Shown: positions 11,767 to 22,025 of the stretch, one piece after another
Layout: every line of letters begins with the position of its first letter
Position numbering within the stretch: the first letter of the stretch is position 1
From: Fennellomyces sp. T-0311
Taxonomy: Eukaryota > Mucoromycota > Mucoromycetes > Mucorales > Lichtheimiaceae
NCBI GenBank assembly: GCA_025266875.1
Contig: JALLLT010000001.1
Location: 868,001-932,000 of the forward strand
DNA: 64,000 nucleotides
Direction of reading: 5' to 3'
Notes under the pieces: generated by a model
Told to the model about the DNA's origin: nothing
What the model saw: the letters and a program-made list of their open reading frames with translations, nothing else
Databases searched by the model: none
Program-made: the position numbers and the translations under genes

Positions 11767-11856
11767 TTACATGTTGGATCTTGGTCCGCAGCCACACTTC
11801 TCGCACTTGCAGTTGTTTCCGCAGCAGCCGCAGCCCTTTCCTTCGGTTTGTTGCAT
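11767..11856 (-). CDS. Copper-type metallothionein, 29 residues
   Basis: A complete tiny gene: ATG at 11856, TAA at 11769-11767. The core GCGCCGNNCKCEKCGCG has seven Cys as C-x-C-C-x4-C-x-C-x2-C-x-C in 15 residues, flanked by short polar ends (MQQTEGK and PRSNM). Such Cys-x-Cys clustering in a peptide under 30 residues is diagnostic of fungal copper metallothioneins (Neurospora CuMT type), which bind Cu(I) through thiolates in the cytosol. The leader just before the ATG is purine-poor. An inverted CCAAT (CGATTGG) and an AT-rich TTTTTATTTA lie about 70 bp upstream. No intron is needed. Confidence 0.75.
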   Translation of the reverse strand: MQQTEGKGCGCCGNNCKCEKCGCGPRSNM

Positions 11857-13353
11857 GGTGATATTGGCTTTTAGAAAGAGAAAGGAGAAAAAGAGTGCGA
11901 CAAATGGATAGGACCAATCGCTAAATAAAAATGGCAGCGGTCTTTGTTTTCAGCTGATAACGCAAGAGAGATAGGAACCGAGGATGGAGCGTCTTTATCG
12001 TATAGCCTCTGAACTGCACATCGTTTTCTTCTGTACAATACCGGTAATGCCGCCATGCTATGCTTTTTTAAGCACTGCTTTTGGCTTCCAGAAGCAGTCG
12101 TCTGTACGCAATGGAAGGGTTGCCATGCTTGTTGGATAGGCCGTGGGAAAGTAGCTGTCTCAAATTAGGTTATTCGCATCGTATGATGAAATTGACAAGA
12201 CCAAAATGCTACCAAATAAGAGCAAAAGGCAAAGGTTGTCAATTCATTATCATGGAACGCCGAGTTGACCGAGAGTATATCTGAACCTGTCAAAATTGTT
12301 CCCCCGACGGACAAAGTCTTTCACACCCAGCTAATGCTCGCTTTACTAAAGCAATCAGTAAGACGACCGATAGTTATCTATGAAAAGGAGGAAACGCTTC
12401 GCATATGCGTAGCCAATATAATGTTGCGATTGCCAGCGGAAGCATGCTTTACTGTCGCAGAATAGGGTACAAATACTGGGATTCGCTGGTGTTTCAAATC
12501 AGGAAGTGTGGGTGTCTGGAATTGATAATAAGGTTCAATCAAGCAACTCCAGTAGAACACAATGAGCGATCCTCTAGTTTACGTCTTATCACGTTCTGAA
12601 ATTGTCTTTACCCTTATCGGATATATGTACCATCCTGTGATTCACACAGTACACCGGCGCTCATTTCCGTACAAGGAGCAAATATGCAAATGTGCATACC
12701 AATCATAATTCTGTAACAAATATGCAACATGTATACCTACGAGCTAACAGAAAGCCAAGTACATTACTACTGATGATCATTTACCTTGCGCTTTGAATAT
12801 GCAGCTTCCGTTCAAATTGCGCCGTGCTACCAATGGAGGACAATCAACTCCTTTGTCTTCGTACAGATAAGACATCCATTGTCTTACAGCCAATGACACC
12901 GTAAGATAGAAAGCAAATCTATACTTTGGGGCCACCCTATTGCGTTGGATTCTCACGGAAGGCCCTTGATAGGTAATATGGAGAAATATGTGCCAGGTGG
13001 TGATCCATGCACTAATGGCATACGGCAATTCAAGTTAGTGCGGCTTCAGGTGATGATAAGATACCGCTATACAGTCAATTTCAAAACAATAAAGCTAAAA
13101 CCATAATGAATTGATGCACTTCGGCGTATACCATTGGTTTCAATTTTTTTCTGGCAGGTGTGTTAAAGGCCGGAGGGTTACACCACCGGCACCATCGTCC
13201 GTCCTTTCGCAGGCTCCCATCAGCAAAGTAATCTAGTTTTCCCTCGCTATCTCATACTCCGATCATTTGAGACACACGGGTGGCTGATAAAGAAAGGTTG
13301 CAGGAAACCGATATGAGCTCTAATCTTTTTTCAGTTGGTACTGGTGCAAATAG
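11857..13353. other. Intergenic region with one possible orphan exon
   Basis: Separates the metallothionein (-) and the oxygenase (+). On the + strand a stop-free stretch at about 12220-12465 reads ESISEPVKIVPPTDKVFHTQ then RRPIVIYEKEETLRICV. Its composition is coding-like, but it has no ATG at its head and no recognised family; it may be an isolated exon or a relic. Nothing convincing elsewhere. Confidence 0.3.
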
Positions 13354-13361
13354 TATAAATA
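13354..13361 (+). promoter_or_regulatory. TATA box of the mpaB-like oxygenase gene
   Basis: TATAAATA lies 68 bp upstream of the ATG at 13422, in an A/T-rich context that continues into an ACAAC-rich leader typical of well expressed fungal genes. Confidence 0.55.
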
Positions 13362-13421
13362 CCTTCAACATCGTTATCTGAAAATACAACTTGTCAACTA
13401 CAATCGAACTATTATAACACA

Positions 13422-14841
13422 ATGGACTTTATCAACACAAACTTGCTGCCCTGGTTAAACGATCAAGCTTTGCCTGTACTTAATAAGTGCTTGGCAAAGG
13501 CCAAGGATAACCGGACACCCATTGCTTCTGCTGTCGCTGCTGTTGCAATTTGTTATCTTGCTGCCGTTCGAAGCCAACGATATAAATACATCAACGAGTT
13601 GCGTCGCAAGTATCCTGACCCAAGCATTGCCTTAAAGGACTCCAAAGTCGCCGAAGAAGTGTTTGACACCACCCTGAGAAAAGAGTTTCCTGGTATGTAG
13701 GATGTCAATGTGTATACATTCCTTCATAGTCTAATCAATTGGTATAGGCTTGCACTACCTTTCTTTCCAAGTTGCTCTGTACCGAACCATTACTATTCCC
13801 TCCATCACCAAGCTTATTACTGCCACCGGTGAAGCATATAACCGTCCTCAAAAGAGAGAAGAAGACACCTACTTATTATTGGTAAGAATCTTGTTAATTA
13901 CCGAGAGTGCGCAGTTGGATTGACCAATGTATTAGCATGAAATGCTCGACGTATATCCCCATCTTGAAAAAGAACGCAAAAAGTGCCCTCATTTGACCGA
14001 GGAGCAGATCGATAATCAAGTATCAAGACGCACACATGCCATTGCCCGTATGAACGAAATTCACGCACGTTACCGAATTCTGCACGGTGACTTCCTTTAC
14101 CAGCTTGTGCTTTTCATCACAGAGCCTATTTACTGGATCAACAAGTTCGGATACAGAAAGTTGGATCAGCTGGAGATAAATGTACGTGTGTGGCAATTAA
14201 TTCAAATTAGGCATAAATATTTATATTCTACTGCTTCTTCTATAGGCTATTTACAAGATGTGGACCGATATCGCGGACGGCATGGGCCTCGAGAACTATC
14301 CCGAATCACCGGAAAAAGCAATCGAATATCAAAAGGTACGAAAATAAGCAGCTGATTCTATATGTATTGGTCCCACTCATATTTCTTTTTGCATGTTCAG
14401 GCCTATATGCATGCCAACGCCAAATTCTACCCCACGAACAAGAAGATTTCCGATAAAACCCTCGAAAACACCGCCAGACATTTCCCAGTTTGGCAACAAC
14501 GGTTCGTGAAGATGGCCTTCCCTTGCATGGTTACACCTATTGATGCCAAGGCATTTGGTTTGCCCAAGGCATCCTGGTGGTTCAAGCCCATCTTCGACTC
14601 GTACCTGTACTTGCACGGATACTACTGCCGTTACCTCAAGTTCCCCCGCAAAGAATCGTACCTTGGTACACCCATTCACCCTAGCCCAAACAACAAGTTC
14701 ATGCCAGCATACGAATCTGAAGCTTATGCTAACGGATATACCGTTGCTGGTCTTGGTCCTACCAAGATTGAGACTTCCCTCTGCCCTATGCCTAATATTC
14801 GCGTAGGCACCTGCCCTGTACCTCACTTCCACAAGAAATAA
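13422..14841 (+). CDS. mpaB / rubber-oxygenase-like (DUF2236) ER-bound oxygenase
   Basis: Probable haem-dependent oxygenase of the ER-bound MpaB / latex-clearing-protein family. Exons 13422-13692, 13748-13881, 13936-14181, 14246-14335 and 14401-14841 splice to 393 residues. Residues 35-55 (IASAVAAVAICYLAAVRS) form an N-terminal membrane anchor. The family core appears in exon 3: HARYRILHGDFLYQLVLF, then TEPIYWINKFGYRKLDQLE and AIYKMWTDIADGMGL. The histidines in this part (HAR, HGD) are candidates for the haem ligand. C-terminal half: MVTPIDAKAFGLPKASWW. In Penicillium MpaB cleaves a terpenoid chain, but substrates are diverse and cannot be told here. A TATA box precedes it. Confidence 0.8.
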
Positions 14842-15041
14842 AATTATTTGTATATTTAGCCACTTCTCCTTACACTGATCTGCAGGCAATCGGTTGGCTG
14901 GTTTCAGGATTACTCCTTGTTGACATGTACCTGAAATCCAGGGGAAAGAAAGTTCCGGTCATTAACTGTGCATACCTTTAAATACGGCAGAAAAGCCGGC
15001 ATCATGCGTACAGTAACATCACTCGTTTCACCACATCCATC

Positions 15042-17296
15042 ATGGCCTTAGCCTCGTCTCGCATACTACCTCGTTTCCAAACTATTGCCCAACGTAGCAA
15101 CGTCACACGTGTCACCGGTGCTTTGCTGTCTCGATCATATACCCCCTATGCTGATCCTCTTCGAGACAAAACTGTTCATGTCACGCCATCGCGCGGTGTC
15201 AATGTACTTCATGATCCTCTCTTGTCCAAAGGTAATAAACAAAATATCTAATAGCACAGATCGTCTAAGCATTGTTGCATAGGTACGGCATTCAGTATCG
15301 ATGAGCGCGAACGTCTCTCCATTCGAGGATTGGTACCTCCGCGATGTCAAGAAATGGAAAAGCAGCTGTTACGAGTCAAGCGTAACCTCGATGCTTGCGA
15401 AACACCGCTCTCCAAGTTTGTTTTCTTGACCGCTTTGCACGACCGAAACGAAACCTTGTTTTACAAGCTAATTATCAAATACTTGGATGAGCTTGCCGGG
15501 ATTATCTATACGCCCACAGGTAAATATGGAGAAAGGGCGTATTGATCTTGCTTTGATAACCCTTTTTTTCCCCAATAGTTGGCCTGGCCAGTTTGAAATC
15601 ACATAGTATTTACCGGCGCTCGAGGGGCATGTATTTCTCGACCCAGGACCGAGGCAACATGTCAGCCATGGTCTATAATTGGCCCCATGACGAAGTGGAT
15701 ATCATTGTGGTTACGGATGGGTCGAGAGTGTTGGGCCTTGGCGACCTAGGCGCGAACGGTATGCAGGTAAATGCAAAACAAGGAGGAGGTAGTGGGCGCA
15801 GGACGTACTTCATCTAACTCTGTTTATCTGCAGATCCCAATCGGAAAATTGAGTTTGGTAAACGTTTTCACGAACGTACATTTAGGGGTAGTGGAGAACT
15901 AATACCCGTAATAGTATGTTGCTGCTGGAGGTATTCGGCCGCGTGCAGTGTTACCTGTCGTTCTCGATGTTGGTACCAACAACGAAACGTTATTGAACGA
16001 TCCACTATATCTGGGCATGGGCCATCCACGACTCGAAGGAGATGATTACTATTCTTTTGTAGAAGAATGGGTCACAGCTGTCATGACGCGGTATCCAAGT
16101 AGGCATCACTTACGTTACTTATCAGCAAACAAACTCATCATACTTTCTCAATAGACGTTCTTATACAATTCGAAGATTTCAAGTATCCCCATGCATACAA
16201 TTTGCTCAACAAGTGTAAGTGTTTATCCAGGTGCTGCAAATAAATGCAGAGAGGCTAAATGTTTTTTGCAGATCGTGACCGAATCACCTGCTTTAACGAC
16301 GATATCCAATCGACCTCAGCCATTACGTTGGCAGGTGTTTTAGCTGCTTTGAAGGCAAGAGGATTGACTCAAGATCACCTAGCCGATGAGCGAATAGTCT
16401 GTGTTGGAGCAGGATCTGCAGGTGTTGGCGTATGTGAAGGCATCATCGACTGCATGGTTGCGCAGGGAAGAGTCAAGTCACGAGAAGACGCATATCGTCG
16501 GATCTATATGCTTGATCAACATGGTCTGTTAGGTAATTCAGCGGTGGCAGCTGGCGAGCCTAGTCGTATCATGCAAGGACCCGAACGACCCAAAGGATCT
16601 TTGGATGAACGTCAACTCTCCTATGTCAAGTCAGATTTGCCGGATCGAATGACTCTCGAAGAGGTTGTTGAACAAGTGAAGCCTACAGTGCTACTGGGTT
16701 TAACGGGTATTGCTGGTGTTTTCACCGAGAAAGCGGTGCGTACTATGGCCCAACACCATGAGAAGCCGGTCATTTTCCCTCTCAGTAACCCTGATAGCCA
16801 TGCTGAATGTACGGCGGAGCAAGCGTTTGCATGGACAGAAGGTAGAGCCATCTTTGCTTCCGGAAGTCCGTTCAAGGATGTGCTATTACCGAATGGTAGA
16901 GTGGGACGAACCAATCAGTGCAACAACTCCTATAGTTTCCCGGTAAATGTGAATGACGTGCGGGATTGAGGTTTCATTGAATTGAACTGTTTTTTATAGG
17001 GCCTCGGATTGGGTGTGGTTACTGCGAGAGCCAGTAAGGTCACGCCAGAGATGTTCTTGGAGACGGCACGAACAATTGCCGATATGGCATCGCCATCACA
17101 GCTCAAGGAAGGCATTTTGTTTCCAGGAGTACAGCAGCTTCGAGATGTTGCTTGCAAAGTAGGCACTCGTGTGTGTGAAGTTGCTTATGAACAAGGAATC
17201 GCGAGGGCCAAACTCAGAGAAGGCGAGCTTCTAGCTGATGTCGTAGAAAACTCCATGTATAATCCTGAATATGTTCCATTAGTCCATTTTCATTAG
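15042..17296 (+). CDS. Malic enzyme, mitochondrial
   Basis: Oxidative decarboxylation of malate to pyruvate with NAD(P)H. Exons 15042-15231, 15283-15519, 15579-15766, 15834-15857, 15915-16098, 16155-16214, 16272-16942 and 17000-17296 give 616 residues. Residues 1-33 ([19 protein letters not shown]...) form an amphipathic, Arg-rich mitochondrial presequence. Signatures: IIYTPT with the catalytic Tyr, [32 protein letters not shown] (substrate/metal region), [29 protein letters not shown], the Rossmann turn [17 protein letters not shown] and IFASGSPF. The 24-nt exon 4 is unusual. Cofactor preference cannot be decided by eye. TTTAAATA at 14978 may serve as its TATA. Confidence 0.92.
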
Positions 17297-17431
17297 TAGC
17301 AGCATATATATAGAATAATTAAAGACATCATTTTAAGATAAATATCAAATATACATGTTATTGGGAAAACAATCATTCACAATAATTAATCGCAATAATT
17401 AGAATTCTATCGGCCCGCCTAACATATTCTG

Positions 17432-17520
17432 GGGTGAGTACAAAAATGTTTCCAAAATAGGAAAATTTACCCTTTCGACAGCCGTGCCCAGCTAAGGGGC
17501 GTTGATCACTTCATCAGTGA
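17432..17520 (-). ncRNA. Candidate omegaRNA / structured 3' end of the Fanzor-type element
   Basis: Directly 3' of the Fanzor-type stop codon the DNA folds into successive hairpins: 17506-17520 (TCACT/AGTGA, 5-nt loop, abutting the stop), 17486-17500 (GCCC/GGGC) and 17432-17472 (outer GGGT/ACCC, inner TTTCC/GGAAA around a 6-nt loop). It is an island of higher GC in AT-rich flanks. In TnpB and Fanzor systems the guide RNA scaffold lies at this place, overlapping the 3' end of the gene. The role is inferred from position and fold only. Confidence 0.25.
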
Positions 17521-20500
17521 CTAGAGTGGAATCTGAGGTTTCAGTTCTTGCGCATGTGGGAGCTGTAAGGCTTGTGTCAAGTCTAAGTCGTTGCCTGCAA
17601 TGATATAGTTAAGCAAAATGCCTCGCATATTGCAAGCTGCGTTAACATCTCTGTTTAACGGCTATTAACGTCGGTTACATACTTATATATTCTGGTAACG
17701 ACGGCTGCTTTACCAGAGGATGTGGCTCTACATGCATACCATCATGTGTACGCTGTGTATTCGACTGACATTATTGGATGCAGAATTTAATCGGATAAAT
17801 CAGTGTACGGCGGTCGTTTAGAGCTATATAAAAGCAAAGATTACCAGTAATACGTATAACATACGTCGAAAGTCAAAGTCAAATACTTACAAATTGGTAA
17901 TGGGGAGGCGCAGTCTGGCGTCCAATGGTCCGGCTCTCCGTCAACAAGACACCGTCGTCTTTTTCGGTGGCGAGGTTGATTGTCGTGATTGACATACTGA
18001 GAAGATATCATCTTTGTCCTAATGAATTAATATTTAGTTAATTGCGTAAGTGCGTAATTTAGCTGAAGCGGAAAGAATCTTACTGATGATCACATCGGAA
18101 CATATTTTGATCATTCACATCTAGGAGGATTTTGTCCCGTCCATAGCACACCTTGAATGTTCGATACTCATCTGTACAAACAACTAACGCCCTTTTCCCA
18201 AGATATCGACGAGAAGCCTGTAGAAATGCTATGAGTATCAGGGAATAACATATATGGTTTAGCAAATTACCTGCACTTGTACAGGAGCTAAGCTTTTCAT
18301 CGTTCCCCGCAAGTCCGCATCGCCGTAGGCAATCACAACTGCACGCTCAACCACAGGTCCGTTCACCAAAATGTCTTGGTCTCTTGTTCGTTGCCATACT
18401 TTCTTGCATTTTGAGCACGAATTCTTAAATGCTGACTGGATAGGAATCTGTGAAACGAACAGTAAGTAGTATGTTTTTAAAAAAAAGGAATATATTATTA
18501 TTACCTTCGCACCTCCAGATACAATATCATCTGCCATAGTATCCATAACCATATGCCTACTTGCTTCGTTTCTTTCTCGAGTCTCACGATGCCTGAGTGT
18601 GTGTTGAAACGGTGCATACTAAACCGACAAGTTATTTCAAAAGTGGTTATAAGAAGGCAACTTACTCGTTATGAATCATAAAAAGATTTCGAAGATATTC
18701 GGCAAATCCTGTACTGCTTCCAACGGTTGGCGGGTGTTCGGTCAGATAATCATAGCTTTGTTGGATTCCGGCATGTTCTCGTATGATCAGGTCGCGCTGA
18801 AGAGATCTTGTGAAACTCGAACGAAGCCTACCACGCCGCACATTAGAATGTGTGATGCAAATATTTCATAGATGAATATAAACTTACTGATACTCTCAGC
18901 TGCTTATAGTCTTGATGTTTCGTCGACGCCGTCGTACATCCGCAAGATCTTCAGGTTCATGATGGCCCACAGCAGTGAACAGTGCCCGTATTCCTAGAAA
19001 TGGTCAGTTAAGTTTTGTTTCTCTGTGATATGTGGAGAAGAGTTAAAAGATCTCGTAGTACCAGGATCAATTTCAATCACATCAAAGTGATGATCCTCTC
19101 CTAGAAAATCTTCTGGTTTGTCAAACTGTGGCTCTTTGTTGAGGACTTCGCGTGGGAGGTACCGAAATACCTTTCGGCTTTGTGGGTATCTTTCTATATA
19201 TTAAAATGTTACTAAAAACTTTCTTCTCTGGATCCGGGAAAGACGTATAAACTAACCTGTTCGCTTCTTTATAAAGCGGAATGATATTGACACCCCGTCC
19301 GTTTCAAAGCCGAAATTGAATGCTCTTTCACTCGGTAAGTTTTTGTGCTGCTCTGTGTAGCAAATACAATATGATGTTTAGCTTTGACCTTTCTTAAACC
19401 CATGTAGCCTGCTTACGATTGTTGATGAATCGGTGAAAGTGACGATTTACGCGGTCAAAGTTGAAAATTTGAGACCGGAAATGGTCCTTGTTGTGTCCAT
19501 TTACACCCTGTGTAAATTGACGAAGCCCACCTGCATTCATAACATTTCCCTAAAATATACAGTTTTGTAAAAAAATTGTCTGATTCTGATGAACCTATCT
19601 TGTTACTAACATGTTGGTTGATCAGTATCCCTGGGATAGGAAGGTGGTAGAGCTGGTGCGCTTCCAGAGTTAAAAGATATAGAGCGTTGAAAGAGTATTT
19701 CTTGTAGGAGAGTGAACGGTAGTTCACAATATAAGTTTAAGAGTAAAAAAAAGGTTTGTAGGCTGGGTGAGTTAACAAAAATAATAGATCTTAGCACTTT
19801 TGGCTTATTCAGATTAAAAAGATATCAAGGCTTTGCCTAATGTTTGTGTGTAAACAATGAGTATGAGTTAACTGCTTTATTCACTCTGCAAAATCGGGCT
19901 ATTTATACTTATTCAGTGGTTACACACTGATAAAGAAGTAGTAATAGAAGATAAAAAGAAGTTGAATATATGTGTATAATATTATAAAAATAAGATAAAA
20001 AGAAGATAAGAATATGATGAAAAAAAGATAAAAAAAATTGGATTAGGAAACTGTGGTAGCACAGACCGACTTTACTCGTTACAGTGTAATTATTAAACGG
20101 CATATAGCCTACAAACATCGTTCAGTTAATCTGCTTCGCTTCAAGTTATAACCGCACCAGACTTACCAATCTGATGTTTCGCAGTAGGTAAAAGCGACCA
20201 TTTGCGGATATCTTGGCGATCGCCTACACAGTGGTTCAGCATCCAACCTGAGAATCTGAGAATACCAGGATATAACGTCCTAATATTGTTTGTAATATTG
20301 TCAAATGCATTTTCTTGTAAAACAGCATTATATTGTTGTAAGAAAAGGCCAGAGGTATTATTGTTAGTAAACGATAATGGCCTATTCTCGATGTTAAGCA
20401 CCAGCTTACCCGTAAAAGGCTTGTAGAGCCTGTTGTTGCTGATCGTTCATCCCGATAGTTGTCCACCAATTGTGCTCGCCAAACAAAACATTAGTTTTGA

Positions 20501-21522
20501 TTCTTTTTACCGCTGCTCGTGCTGTGCAAATAGATCGTTAAAAATATATACAGTTTAAGTTGCTATATTGACGATCGTGCCAAATTTGGCTGTGCTTTTT
20601 GGGAAATGGACACCGTCATCTTCCATGTTTTTCAATTGTGCATTGAACGCACGAACCATAAATGCATAATGCTTGTGAGAAGGTGTAAGGTGGTGTCTAA
20701 GAAGAATTGGTGAAAAATATTAGAAAGGAGTTATTATTTTATCGCTGTCGCATGTGAGACTTACTTGTTTTAGCCTTTGTGCTAAACATTTTTCGGGCAA
20801 CGTAATTTCGCAATGCTGTTATTGGCGGTGGAGCGTAGACCATTACATATAATATTGCATTAGTATCATAAGAGTTGCAACCATACATAGACAGGAGAGC
20901 TATATATGTACCTGGGTTGGTGTATTGAGGATTTGTTCTGCATGGAGCAAAGTGATTCAAGTATGTTGTTCGTAGGTTTAAATACCATATCTGATGACCG
21001 GTCTACAAATATAACAAAGTAAGTGAATTTTGTTATCTAATGGACCATAGTGCTTATATTTACTTAACTTACTACGTATCCCCGGACGCGTGTCTCGCCT
21101 CCAGCAGCGACACTCAAAAGCCACATGCCAAAGCGTCTCACTCAAAATGGGCGGAACTGCATTAGGATATACGCCTTCTAGCCATAGACGGACATGAAGA
21201 TTGGCTAGGTTCATTGCATCTCGACGCAGTACTTGATATGTCTCGGAGCAATTGCTGGTTGATATCTGAGAGTTAGATAATATGTTGTTAAAATCATTAT
21301 CTTTATTACCCGAAGCGGTTGGTAACCGACTTGTAAAGCAGTTGACAGCTTGTACTTGTATGTAACTACTGCTTCATGACCAGGGATATAAGGTGTCAAA
21401 AGAGTTCTAGGATGGCCTGGTTGGTGATCAATAAGGGGAGTGTCGCCGCGAAAGTCCTCTTGGTCCGAGAACTGATCGCTTCCAGAGGAATCATGGACGT
21501 CAGGTGGCCTAGCTCCTTCCAT
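17521..21522 (-). pseudogene. Fanzor-type (eukaryotic TnpB-like) RNA-guided nuclease gene, decayed
   Basis: A multi-exon leftward gene from MEGARPPDVHDSS (21522) to the stop at 17523-17521. Family landmarks in order: DAMNLANLHVRLWLEG; SLLPTAKHQIG; FETDGVSISFRF; the RuvC-I strand VIEIDPG-IRALFTAV (Asp codon 19066-19068, intron inside the Gly codon); VVIAYGDADLRGTMKSLAPV; the VCTDEYRTFKVC segment before the zinc ribbon; and RuvC-III LNRDVNAACNMRGI (Asp codon 17647-17649). Damage: an in-frame TGA at 18896-18898 where CGA would give SSREY; a one-base frame mismatch at the splice junction near 18620-18665; and only one Cys of each zinc-ribbon pair retained (VCYGR, RCDHH). Coding-like sequence also continues upstream (21650-21860), so the true start may lie further right. 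Confidence 0.7.
19754..20116. mobile_element. 363-bp element with 11-bp terminal inverted repeats inside a Fanzor intron
   Basis: GTTTGTAGGCT at 19754-19764 is exactly inverted at 20106-20116 (AGCCTACAAAC). The inner 8 bp read TGTAGGCT...AGCCTACA, the TG...CA ends expected of an LTR. Read on the minus strand the body holds AAGTATAAATAGCCC (TATA box) followed by GTGAATAAAGC (poly-A signal) 20-30 bp on, as in a solo LTR. No clear target-site duplication flanks it. A MITE is the alternative. Confidence 0.4.
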
Positions 21523-22025
21523 AGCTATCCGTCAAAGTCAAAGTCGCCAAGGCCTAATTTTTATAATATAAATATACAGCGACTTCCATTTCTAGAACGA
21601 CATTGATTCTGTGCAGAAAATCACCAAAATTCATAATGATATTCGCACCACAACACTCTGTATTACCCTGTTGCAGATCGTGAAGGACGTGTATTTCAGC
21701 AAGATCGACGATGAAGAAAACAATTTCCAAGTCATATGTCTCCCAACGTCTTCATTTTCGCCTGCATTGTCGAGATCAATGATATTACTTGCGGTTAATG
21801 ATGGAGATCTAGTGCTGGCACACTTTTGAGTGAAGCAACTGAGGCACTGTGCATCGTGTAATGTTTGATTGGGCGTGCGTCCGGGAACGCCTTTTCGTCA
21901 AAGTCAGTGCACACACATCAGGCCTCAGCCTAACGCCTGCTCAATCCATCGATTGGATTTTATTGGCCTGGTCTACTCTCCTCCCCCCATATGGTATTGG
22001 ATAGTTTTAACTTCACCATGCGTTT
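21523..22025. other. 5' flank of the Fanzor-type element
   Basis: Holds GTCAAAGTC-type repeats at about 21530-21545 and again at about 21896-21905; a third copy lies at 17869-17881 inside the element. The minus strand at 21650-21860 has coding-like frames (YDLEIVFFIVDLAEIHVLHD) that may be an extra 5' exon. No terminal inverted repeat pairing with the other end was found. Confidence 0.3.

Noticed and set aside
12085..12150. NGRVAMLVG resembling the light-harvesting protein motif NGRxAMLG
   Set aside because: A short chance match in a fungal intergenic region; stop codon directly after and no other LHC helix.
14377..14889. 170-codon antisense frame within the mpaB-like gene
   Set aside because: It is the mirror of the strongly coding last exon; codon pattern and conservation belong to the + strand.
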